From Lodderomyces elongisporus (lineage: Eukaryota > Ascomycota > Pichiomycetes > Serinales > Debaryomycetaceae): a DNA stretch of 64,000 bases. The stretch lies in NCBI RefSeq assembly GCF_030384665.1, contig NC_083673.1, positions 1,931,501-1,995,500 on the forward strand. The letters are read 5' to 3'. The notes beneath the pieces were generated by a model, which saw only the letters and a program-made list of their open reading frames with translations, was not told the origin of the DNA and ran no database searches. Positions 31,741-40,694 of the stretch are shown here, in pieces; position 1 is the first letter of the stretch; each line of letters begins with the position of its first letter. Position numbers and translations under genes: made by a program.

Positions 31741-33225
31741 TTATCCCAATAAGTTATCTAAAGCATCCTGATATTTTCCATTTGTCGCATTATTGGCCTT
31801 GGTCAAGATCTTCTCGGCATCTTGGTACAACTGCTCTTGTTCTTTGCTCTCAACTTCATAAAGATTAGCCAAACTAATCATTGCCTCGGCAATATTCACC
31901 CAACTCTCAGGCTCATCCTTATCCTCAGCAGCTTTGAGGTATTCTAAAGCCTTGATGATCAATTCCTGGGCTACACGCTTGGCATCATCTTCAGATAATC
32001 CTTCTAATTCTTCAATGCCAGAATAGTCTTCGTCATATCTCAAAGTAGTAAAAACACTACTTGGGACCTCAGCTTCCTGTAAATAGGACTGGCCCAAACG
32101 ATGATTAACTTCGCGAAGGAGTCTTGGCGAAGCATTGGAAAGTTGCTTCAAATTCGACAAATAAGTGAGCGTGTGGTCTCTCCACCATTGATTGTACTCG
32201 TCTGTAGTTTTAATTATATATAAGGGGTGTGATTCCGGTAATTCAATCTCCTCTTCTTCTTCTTCATCTTCTTCGTCATTATCTTCTTCTTCATCATTAT
32301 CTTCTTCTTCTTCTTCTTCTTCATCATCATTATCACTGGTTTCGCTGCCCTTTTCTTCACCTTCAATTTTTTCTTGTGCAGCGGCAAATGCTTCTGCATC
32401 AGCTACGTCAAGCTCGGTTAATTCACCCCCCTTCTTAGCATGATCTTCTTTTTCTTCCTCCTCTTCCTCCTCTTCCTCCTCTTCCTCTTCTTCTTCCTGT
32501 CTTCCAAAATTATCCACTATATCCAACAAGTCATCAACTGCCTCCAAGATATCCCAATACTCTTCGCTATTAAATGCCAGATAGTCTTCCGACTCCTTGG
32601 CCTTTTTCTCAGCAGACTCGTACACTCTTAATGCTGCATCCAACTTACCTTTAATATCCATATTTTTGATATGTGCTTCTTCCACGCTTGACTCCAATTT
32701 TAGTTGCGAAACATATTGCAAAACTATCTGATTGATCAATATCTTGGCCTTGGTGAACACCAAATCAATATCAGTGGGATATTTTTCCAACCCATCATTA
32801 ACTCGCTCAAGACTTGCGTCGAAGAATTCAGATACTTGATCTATATCGTCAGTATGAAAGTTTGCCAGTTCCGATAACGCAATTGCATATATTTTGTAAA
32901 ACATGGCTGGAAGCTCTGCACTAACTTGGTCCTCCTTTGAACCACTACTATTTGCTACTTTCTCTCTGAGTAACCGATCACATTCGTGAATTATCCCATT
33001 GAGTATCAAGTCACTATCACGTTCAGAGTCTATATATGTCTTGTATAATCCACGTAATTGCGCAATCTCATCATTTGCATCAACTGTCTCGGGAAGCTCA
33101 ATTGTAAGCTGATTTGTAGTGTCTTCTGAACCCGATGGCGTAGGAGACTTGGATTTTCCTTCTTGTTCAAGTTTCTGCTTCTTGGCCCTTGCGGCATTTC
33201 CAAGTCCTAAAGTTCTTTTCGCCAT
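31741..33225 (-). CDS. ETT1: Enhancer of translation termination 1
   Basis: A 494-residue orthologue of yeast Ett1, a nuclear protein affecting stop-codon readthrough. The start [18 protein letters not shown] (nuclear-localisation-like) matches the family. Also conserved are the [13 protein letters not shown] segment, the [10 protein letters not shown] segment and the C-terminal repeat-like helices with [25 protein letters not shown]. The protein is longer than yeast Ett1 (412) because of two acidic insertions of pure Glu/Asp runs (about 245-262 and 290-330), encoded by CTT/CTC-type trinucleotide repeats on the plus strand (about 32245-32340 and 32440-32505). These tracts are probably length-polymorphic. 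Confidence 0.93.
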   Translation of the reverse strand: MAKRTLGLGNAARAKKQKLEQEGKSKSPTPSGSEDTTNQLTIELPETVDANDEIAQLRGLYKTYIDSERDSDLILNGIIHECDRLLREKVANSSGSKEDQVSAELPAMFYKIYAIALSELANFHTDDIDQVSEFFDASLERVNDGLEKYPTDIDLVFTKAKILINQIVLQYVSQLKLESSVEEAHIKNMDIKGKLDAALRVYESAEKKAKESEDYLAFNSEEYWDILEAVDDLLDIVDNFGRQEEEEEEEEEEEEEEEKEDHAKKGGELTELDVADAEAFAAAQEKIEGEEKGSETSDNDDEEEEEEEDNDEEEDNDEEDEEEEEEIELPESHPLYIIKTTDEYNQWWRDHTLTYLSNLKQLSNASPRLLREVNHRLGQSYLQEAEVPSSVFTTLRYDEDYSGIEELEGLSEDDAKRVAQELIIKALEYLKAAEDKDEPESWVNIAEAMISLANLYEVESKEQEQLYQDAEKILTKANNATNGKYQDALDNLLG

Positions 33226-34074
33226 TGTCTATGTATTCACTAGATGTTATTCTCTAGAAAGTAACTGAAAAAGTAGAAAAGAGAAGCGGGATTTACCTAA
33301 TGTTTTGTGCCATCTCATTTCGAAAAAAAACGTATGTCCTTTAGAAACAGAAAAAATGAGAATGATCTGGTCACGTGATAACTCTTTCTCTTTCTCTTTA
33401 TTTCTCTTTCTCTCTTTCTTTCTTTCTCTCTCTTTCTCTCTCTTTCTCTCTTTCTTTCTCTCTCTCCCACTCTCTCTCTTACCTACCTATCCTCTTTAAT
33501 TTGGTAGCGAAAAAAATACAAGAAAGTCATGTGCAGGTGCAATTCACTATGCTGACATTTCAAATACTTTCAATTGCGCACAAGACAATCAAAAAGAGTC
33601 GTTTGATCACGTGACTTGCAAAAATTGGTTTACGTAATCCAAACGATTGCGTAATTTCACACTTTATCTTCTAAAAAAAAAAACCTTTTTTTGTGTCTCT
33701 ATATACCATATTTTATATACACACAAAAACATAGCGTAACTATAATAGATACATACATGTGTGTATATCAAATCTTTAACCGAAGAAGAAAGAAAGAGAA
33801 GAAAGGAAAGAAAACAAAAAAAAAAAAAAATTATCATTGAATATATACCCCAGAATATCCAGCTGAGTAAAAAGAAAAAAACACCAACAAAAAGAAGATG
33901 TTTCGATGAAATTTTTCAAAAGCTTTTTCGGTAAAGTCCCTAATATCTATATAATTCCTTCAACTTTTTTTTTGTTCAATTCTTGTTTTTTCTTTTTCAA
34001 GTTTATACTTTTTTCCCTTTCATAAATTTTCAAGAATTACATCATTCATACGTATACAAGCCATTGAAGAGAAG
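33226..34074. promoter_or_regulatory. ETT1/MET1 divergent promoter with two TCACGTGA sites
   Basis: Perfect TCACGTGA palindromes lie at 33371-33378 and 33607-33614. This is the Cbf1 recognition site that recruits Met4 at sulphur-metabolism genes in yeast, and MET1 is such a gene. A CTTT/TCTC tract lies at about 33384-33478. Two upstream ATGs precede the MET1 start (33898, 3 codons; 33906, about 39 codons); whether they lie in the transcript is unknown. Confidence 0.65.
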
Positions 34075-35754
34075 ATGACGAATTTGCTAGCATCATTAAA
34101 CACCAAAGGTGAAAAACATTTGCTCATAGGATATTCCAATATCACATATCTACGAATCAAGTCCATTATTGAGTCTGGAGCTCATCCTATACTTGTTTGT
34201 TCTACTAGAGACGTGCTGTTTAACCCTGCAATTAAAATTCTTATTGAAGAACACAAACTAGTAGTCATAGATCAAGAGGAACATCAAATCACATCCGAAA
34301 GAGTTTCTCAATACATCAATACATTGGGTCGTGATGAAGTAGACTCTATTGTTGATCGAGTATTTGTCACCCTTCCGCAATCGCAAGATCAACTCAAGCT
34401 TCAGATATATGCTCAATGTCGGAGGTTGAGAGTACCGATAAACACAACGGATGATCCCAAACTCTGCACATTTACATTGTTATCTACTTATAACTCGGGA
34501 GATTTTCAAGTAGGAGTTACGACAAATGGAAAAGGCTGTAAACTAGCCTCGCGTTTGAAAAGAGACATTGTGAGTCATTTGCCATCGAACATTGGCCAGA
34601 TATGTGATAAGATTGGTGAATTGCGTCGAACTATACAGGAACAGGACCTGATAACATTGGAAGAGGTAGAGTTGGGGGAGAATGATGATGATAATGTTGT
34701 TACTCATAAGTTTAATGCCTTGGTTCATGAATTTGACCAGACCCAAGAAGAAGAAAAGTTGAGAAGAAACCGCTGGCTTTCCCAGATTGTCGAATACTAT
34801 CCGTTGAACAAATTGGCTGATTTGTCTATTGAAGATTTAAAGATCGCATATGAAAGCCATAAACATGATGCCGGTGTCTCTAATAGTACTGCCACTGTTG
34901 TTCATTCAAGAGAACAAAAGAAGCCAATTGCATCAAAAAGAGGCAAGATTGCTCTTGTGGGTAGTGGTCCAGGATCAACATCTCTTCTCACGCTTGGGGC
35001 TCTCCAAGCAATCCACGAAGCTGACTTTATCTTGGCAGATAAGTTAGTTCCTCAACAGGTTCTTGACTTGATCCCTAAAACACATGGTCCCCAGCTATTC
35101 ATTGCTCGAAAATTTCCCGGGAATGCAGAACGCGCTCAACAGGAACTTCTTGAACTAGCAACAACAGCCTTGGGTGAGGGTAAATATGTGGTGCGTCTTA
35201 AGCAAGGCGATCCATACATTTTTGGCCGTGGTGGTGAAGAGTATAACTATTTCCAGTCCCAGGGGTATACACCTATTGTAATTCCGGGTATATCATCAGC
35301 GCTTGCTGCGCCAGTGCTTGCACAAATTCCAATGACACATAGAGATGTTGCAGACCAATTATTGGTCTGTACGGGGACTGGAAGGAAAGGTGCAGTACCG
35401 AACATACCAGTGTTTGAACCGAGCCGTACAACAGTCTTTTTGATGGCATTACATCGAATTGTTGAGTTGATTCCGATTTTAATTGATCAAAAGGGGTGGG
35501 TTGCAGACTTGCCGGTTTGTATTATTGAAAGAGCAAGTTGTCCCGATCAAAGGGTCATTAGAACAACTTTGGCCAATGTGGGAGCCGCAGTGGAGGCATG
35601 TGGACTGAGACCTCCGGGATTGTTGGTTACTGGGTATGCATGTGAAGTTATCTGGAGTCAGATGGAGAAAGAAATAGATGCAGGAGGACAAGGATGGATT
35701 ATTGAAGAAGGATTCGATTGTGGGTTTAATGAAGGGGTTCTTAACGTGGTATAG
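34075..35754 (+). CDS. MET1: Uroporphyrin-III C-methyltransferase (siroheme synthesis)
   Basis: A 559-residue enzyme that uses S-adenosylmethionine to methylate uroporphyrinogen III at C2 and C7, giving precorrin-2 for siroheme, the cofactor of sulphite reductase. The C-terminal SUMT domain (about 290-540) has the glycine-rich start LVGSGPGS, ADKLVPQQVLDLIP, KFPGNAERAQQEL, the QGDPYIFGRGGEE motif (about 377-389) and VCTGTGRKG. The N-terminal half (1-250) has the dinucleotide-fold-like region typical of fungal Met1 (HLLIGYSNI, then VTTNGKGCKLASRLKRDIVSHLP). Residue 511 is a CTG codon in the conserved G-x-RPPG segment, where yeast has Ser. The promoter contains Cbf1-type sites. Confidence 0.96.
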   Translation: MTNLLASLNTKGEKHLLIGYSNITYLRIKSIIESGAHPILVCSTRDVLFNPAIKILIEEHKLVVIDQEEHQITSERVSQYINTLGRDEVDSIVDRVFVTLPQSQDQLKLQIYAQCRRLRVPINTTDDPKLCTFTLLSTYNSGDFQVGVTTNGKGCKLASRLKRDIVSHLPSNIGQICDKIGELRRTIQEQDLITLEEVELGENDDDNVVTHKFNALVHEFDQTQEEEKLRRNRWLSQIVEYYPLNKLADLSIEDLKIAYESHKHDAGVSNSTATVVHSREQKKPIASKRGKIALVGSGPGSTSLLTLGALQAIHEADFILADKLVPQQVLDLIPKTHGPQLFIARKFPGNAERAQQELLELATTALGEGKYVVRLKQGDPYIFGRGGEEYNYFQSQGYTPIVIPGISSALAAPVLAQIPMTHRDVADQLLVCTGTGRKGAVPNIPVFEPSRTTVFLMALHRIVELIPILIDQKGWVADLPVCIIERASCPDQRVIRTTLANVGAAVEACGLRPPGLLVTGYACEVIWSQMEKEIDAGGQGWIIEEGFDCGFNEGVLNVV

Positions 35755-36663
35755 AATATATAATAGACTAATAGAAGACTAGAAGGAAACAAAGATCAAA
35801 GTGTTGAATATAAATATAGAAAAGAATAAAAAAAAAAAATTTTGTATATATTTGGCAACAATTTTGCTGCAAAATCAAGTAAACTTCGTGCTTATAAATT
35901 ATGTGGCAAAATCTTCAACAAACAAACAAATAAGAATAGGCACTATTTCGAAAAGAGAAAATAAAAAAAATGCTACGACAAAACAAAGTATATCTGATTA
36001 AAGCTCTTCCTAACCTAAATCTACTCACAGCTTTTGTTTAACTCCAAAAAATCATCTTAATGATCAAAGGCCAAGGAAGAATTTGGAAATTGTATACTTG
36101 CAATTATTGTCGGGCTCAAGATTTGTAGTATTTGTGCGCATCCTATGTGGTGGTGGTGGTGGTGGTGCAAGATGACTCAAAAGAGAGAGAGAGAGAGGGA
36201 GAGAGAGAAAAAAAAAATGGAATTTTGTAAACTTCTTCAATGTTTTCCATCTGTGACAACTTTAATGGAAAAATAATGTGCAATGTTGAGAAGAGCCACA
36301 GTTTCTGAATGTTTGATAAAATTTTTTTTTTTTTTTTTAATGTTTTTTTTTTACAGCATGCATTTCGTCTTATCAAATGAGGATTTCAATAAAATCTCAC
36401 TTGACTAAGAGTAGAGTTTGAACAGAATTAAGGTAATATAGAGTCGTCGACTTTTTACAATCCTATAATCTTATCATTATAAACTATCCATTTCACTTTA
36501 TAATTTATTCTGGTTATTCCTTTCTTAACTTTCGCCCCTTTATTTAATTCATTCATTCATTCCTTGTATATTTTTTCTTTCATTTTATTTTCTTCCCCAG
36601 TTTTTCATTTGTTGATTACTTTGTTTTGCTTTCCACTTTGGATACTGACTTAACCATAGCTTT
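35755..36663. other. Intergenic region upstream of BNA3
   Basis: About 0.9 kb of AT-rich DNA with a GGT tract (about 36148-36166), a GA tract (about 36183-36208) and a poly-T run (about 36321-36338). No gene seen. Confidence 0.55.
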
Positions 36664-38043
36664 ATGCTCAAGAGACTTGCCTCATTACCTTTAAAATTCA
36701 AAAGATCCTATTCAGTATCAATGACTACGAGCTCTTCATCTTCAAAAGATCCTGCAGCATTACACAATCCTTACTTCAATTTGAAACCAGGACAAAAGGA
36801 TATTTGGTCGTTGATCAATGAGACTGCGGCTACTGCTCAAGCTGAACACCCTGATAGAAAGATCATCAACTTGGGACAAGGTTTCTTTTCTTACAGCCCA
36901 CCTGGATTTGCCATTGAAGCGGTCGATGAGGCATTGAACCTTGCACAATTCAATCAGTACGCACCGGCAAGAGGTAACCCAAACTTGCTTAAACAAGTTG
37001 CACAACACTACTCAAGAAGCTATGGTCGTGAAGTTCCAATTGATGAAGTGCAGATAACCACAGGTGCAAATGAAGGGATGTTTGCCGTGTTTTTTGGATT
37101 CCTTACGCCTGGCGACGAAGTCATTGTGTTTGAACCGTTTTTCGATCAATACATTCCAAACATTGAGATGACTGGTGCTAAAGTCAAATACGTCGAGATC
37201 AAATACCCTAAAAAATTGAACAACCAAACCGTCACCGGAGATGATTGGGAGATTGATTGGGAGGGCTTGGAGCTGAGTATTAACGAAAAGACCAAAATGA
37301 TTGTAATTAATACCCCACACAACCCAATCGGTAAAGTATTCACCAAGCAGGAGTTGCATAGAATTGGCGAGTTGGTAATCAAACATAATTTGATTCTAGT
37401 CAGTGATGAAGTATACGAAAACTTGTACTACTCAGTGGAATTTCCCAGACCTGCTACGTTAGAAAGCTTGCCCGAGTTGAAAGACCGTACATTGACCGTT
37501 GGCTCAGCCGGTAAGTCATTTGCAGCTACTGGTTGGAGAGTAGGCTATATACAAGGTCCTGCTTCCTTGATCAAGTATGTTGCAGCAGCCCACACACGTA
37601 TCTGTTTTTCAACACCTGCACCATTACAACAAGCCGTTGCTCAAGCTTTTTCACAAGTTGTTGAATTAAACTACTTTGAAAAAGTTAGACAAGACTACAC
37701 TGAGAAATACGAGTTATTTACAAAAGTATTTGACGACTTGGGCTTACCGTACACCATTGCTCAAGGAGGATATTTTTTGCTTGTCAATTTGTCTAAAGTG
37801 AAGATTCCCAAGGACTATGAGTTTCCCGAGGACATTTTAAGCAGAAATGCATTGGATTTTAAGTTGGCATATTGGTTGATAAAAGAGATCGGAGTTGTGA
37901 GCATTCCACCCACAGAATTCCTTACCGAGCAACATAGACCAGGCAACGCATTAGAGAATTGTGTTAGATTTGCCGTCTGCAAAGACGATGAAATCTTGCA
38001 AGAAGCAGTTGAGAAGTTGAAAAAATTGAAGGACTTTTTATAA
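36664..38043 (+). CDS. BNA3: Kynurenine aminotransferase / class I PLP aminotransferase
   Basis: A 459-residue fold-type I aminotransferase orthologous to yeast Bna3 (444 residues), which converts kynurenine to kynurenic acid and can transaminate other substrates. Seen: LGQGFFSYSPP near the N-terminus, the substrate/PLP-contacting NTPHNPIGKVF, SDEVYENLYY, and the Schiff-base Lys284 in SAGKSFAATGWRVGY, with the distal RFAVCKDDE arginine region. The first 19 residues (MLKRLASLPLKFKRSYSVS) are basic, hydroxylated and acid-free, resembling a mitochondrial presequence. Met20 could serve as a second start for a cytosolic form. Residue 204 is a CTG codon (probably Ser). Confidence 0.94.
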   Translation: MLKRLASLPLKFKRSYSVSMTTSSSSSKDPAALHNPYFNLKPGQKDIWSLINETAATAQAEHPDRKIINLGQGFFSYSPPGFAIEAVDEALNLAQFNQYAPARGNPNLLKQVAQHYSRSYGREVPIDEVQITTGANEGMFAVFFGFLTPGDEVIVFEPFFDQYIPNIEMTGAKVKYVEIKYPKKLNNQTVTGDDWEIDWEGLELSINEKTKMIVINTPHNPIGKVFTKQELHRIGELVIKHNLILVSDEVYENLYYSVEFPRPATLESLPELKDRTLTVGSAGKSFAATGWRVGYIQGPASLIKYVAAAHTRICFSTPAPLQQAVAQAFSQVVELNYFEKVRQDYTEKYELFTKVFDDLGLPYTIAQGGYFLLVNLSKVKIPKDYEFPEDILSRNALDFKLAYWLIKEIGVVSIPPTEFLTEQHRPGNALENCVRFAVCKDDEILQEAVEKLKKLKDFL

Positions 38044-38214
38044 ACAAAATAATAGAGTATAGAGATGAGATAGCTCGAAAAGTGCATTTTTGAGAAATAG
38101 GAAGAAAAACAAATAGTTTGTTTCAATCTAATATATCGCTCGAGTAATCCTTATATCAGAAAAGAAAAATGACAGAAAAAAAATAAATACATACATACTT
38201 ATTAGATACATATA

Positions 38215-38256
<42 letters not shown>

Positions 38257-38294
38257 TATGTGCATTTCTTCTATTACATAAGCTCTATAGCCCT

Positions 38295-38693
38295 TCATTG
38301 TTTTCCATAACGCCTCCTTTCAAATTTCTTGAAACAAAATTTCATTTCCCCAAAATCGTCAAAACCATCTTCAATTTCACACTCAATCTCTACATAATGC
38401 TTATCCATCAAATTCCACAATGTATGTCTTTCCAATTCGAATTTCGGTCGCAAAGGAATTTCAATGAGCACAGAGGGTGGGTTTAATCTGTCTTCACCGA
38501 CATCAGTCAAAAACATATCGATCATGTTGACTACCCAATGTGGGTGCTGGCTCGAGTATATTGGATCGCTCAAGATGATTGTATCAAATTTTGCCATATT
38601 GTATACAGGAGACAGTTCCGGTTGCGACCAGTCTAGCGCCTCGCATTTTGCAAAACAACTGCTATTTGGCCCATAGACACCAACACCATTACT

Positions 38694-38729
<36 letters not shown>

Positions 38730-39701
38730 TAAACCAAGTCCATTCGCTTTAATGTTGTTTTTCAAATTGGGCACAATTTGAGGTAAATCAGTCAAAGTAG
38801 TGTCAAACCCCAAGATGCAACTAATTATCCCCACTAAACCGGTACCAGAACCCAATTCCAAAACACGTCCGTTCAAATACTTTCGTTCGCCATCATTGGC
38901 ATATTGTAACAAGCGCGAGCTCAAAACCAAAGAACTTCCCCATGTTTTTAAACCAAGATTATCATTAGTCATTGATGGTTCTTTTAAAAAAACAAATTTA
39001 TTATTGTTTCCATCGCCAGGGAGATATTTGTCTAGCCCAGGTAACATGATCTTCCTTGTAATCTCAGGCTGTGCCATCCTTCCACAATTCTCACTAATTC
39101 TCAAGCTTGCCAATCTATGAATTTCATCGCGTCGTGTTTGCAGAGTGATCCAAGTGAGTTCAGTTGAGATGATTCTTGTCAAATATGCATTATATTCTGA
39201 AGTAAAATTGGCTCGAAGCGAAGGAGCAAGTCGGGTCACGGATGCCAACTTTAAAGTTGAGTCTAAACGAGGGCAATAAACTTGAAACCAGGGGAGAGCA
39301 GATCGGAGATCTGTATGTTGAATATCCTTTTCATTGAATATGGACTCCTCGTCAATCTCATGGGTCAGGTATTCCTTTTGCGTAAAGTTTAATACTTCAT
39401 CTGGCGATAATAATCTTAAAACCACAGACAAAACTTCAAAAGGAGGCTTCAATTGTAGTAAGGGTAGATCTAGGATATGAAGCGGTTCTAAATCGTCCAG
39501 ATCACCAATGTCGTCATGTTTGTTATCATGTTCGTTATCATGTTCATTACCATGTTCATTATTCATACTATCATCATTCTTTGTGTGCTTGCTTATCTCT
39601 GCCAACTCATCTTGCTGTTGCGCTTCTTCTGTAGAGTTTAACAAATTCTCCACTTCAACACTCAGCGAAGGCGTAAAGAAAGATAACGGATCAAAGTCCA
39701 T
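38295..39701 (-). CDS. EFM2: Protein-lysine N-methyltransferase Efm2
   Basis: A 468-residue class I SAM-dependent methyltransferase. Yeast Efm2 methylates lysines of translation elongation factors (eEF2, eEF3). The frame is open to 39737, but I start at the Met at 39701 because MDFDPLSFFTPS matches the family N-terminus (MFDPLDLYTP in yeast). Conserved blocks: RISENCGRMAQPEI, EPSMTNDNLGLKTWGSSL, SAM motif I LELGSGTG (281-288), TDLPQIVPNL, and the post-I DPIYSSQHPHWVVNMI. A run of Asp (about 325-335) and an N-terminal His/Asp/Glu repeat encoded by microsatellites are species-specific. Lies next to SDH8, as in yeast, where only one gene intervenes. Confidence 0.93.
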
Positions 39702-40160
39702 GTAAATGTGATGCAAAAAGAAAAAAAATAAAAACACGTCCTTTTGAAGATTTACTGATTTGTATAGAATGGCATTATAGTTTTTTTTTTTCTTCTTTAT
39801 TTGAGACTTTAGCTAGATGCAGGATACCTACTTCTTTTTACATTTTTCTTTAGTAACGTCTTTTTTTTTTGGGAGTATACTCGTTTAATCTACAATGTGA
39901 TATACCATTTGGCATCAAAGACATATTGATCCAGTCTGCTTTTGAATTTTCAGCTCGGCCGAAGTGATCTTGTGAGTAAAAGAGGTTATAACGAAGAGAA
40001 GATTCTTTTGTTATAAAAAACAAACAAACAAACAAACAAACAAACAAACAAACAAATCAGTTAAATCCATTCAATCAAAAATCATATCACAAAAAGAAAA
40101 AGAAAAAGAAAAAGAAAAAGAAAAAGAAAAAGAAAAAGAAAAAGAAAAAGAAAAAGCTAT
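39702..40160. repeat. Intergenic spacer with two microsatellites
   Basis: A CAAA tetranucleotide tract (about 40020-40057) and an AAAAAG hexanucleotide tract (about 40091-40156). The second ends 5 bp before the SDH8 stop codon (SDH8 is on the minus strand), so it is within the SDH8 3' untranslated region. Confidence 0.85.
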
Positions 40161-40694
40161 TTAAAAGTCAATAGTCCTACCGTTATATGTCCACTCTTCA
40201 CCGTTTCTTAATGGGTCCTGTTTTGGGCCACCGCGTTCTCCAGTCTTTGGATTAACGTCGCCTTCAAATTCTGGTATAATTTTCAAATAAGCGAATGACC
40301 CAATATCCAGGTCTCCACTAGGGTTTACTACAGGTGGTGGACGTTCGTTCTCGTTCTCGTTTTCGTTTCCACTTTCGTTTACTTTATGGTTGGCAGCAGC
40401 ATTCGTGTTCTCAACCTGTGCAGCTTCTTCTTGCGCTTGCACTTGTGCAGCTTGTTGTGCTCTAATCTGATCGTTGTACTCCTCTATAGCTATTTGAGTC
40501 TGAGCTCTCTGTTGCAACCTTTCAAATTCCTCTTGCTCCTCTTTGGGAAGTTTTGGAGGGCCCTGGTATGGTTGGCCAAACTTGGCGTAGTATCGAAGAG
40601 AAAGGGTTGTGGTAAGTGCAAGTCTGTGTGGAGTGGCATTGATATTGGCTGCTGCATTCTTGATCATGGCAAGTCGTCTAAAGTTGTTAAACAT
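40161..40694 (-). CDS. SDH8: Succinate dehydrogenase assembly factor 4
   Basis: A 177-residue mitochondrial SDHAF4-family protein that binds flavinated Sdh1 and protects it before assembly of complex II. The diagnostic C-terminal block is present: IIPEFEGDVNPKTGERGGPKQDPL followed by WTYNGRTIDF. A basic N-terminus (MFNNFRRLAMIKNAAANINATPHRLAL) is a likely presequence, and FGQPYQGPPKLPKEEQEEFERL leads the mature part. The middle (about 75-125) is Gln/Ala- then Asn/Glu-rich and makes it longer than yeast Sdh8 (138). Met10 is an alternative start. Confidence 0.92.
   Translation of the reverse strand: MFNNFRRLAMIKNAAANINATPHRLALTTTLSLRYYAKFGQPYQGPPKLPKEEQEEFERLQQRAQTQIAIEEYNDQIRAQQAAQVQAQEEAAQVENTNAAANHKVNESGNENENENERPPPVVNPSGDLDIGSFAYLKIIPEFEGDVNPKTGERGGPKQDPLRNGEEWTYNGRTIDF

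Noticed and set aside
39702..39737. 12-residue upstream extension of EFM2
   Set aside because: It is Phe-rich leader translation; the internal Met matches the family N-terminus.
40091..40156. AAAAAG tract as part of a coding region or CRISPR-like array
   Set aside because: Pure hexanucleotide microsatellite in the SDH8 3' UTR with no spacers.
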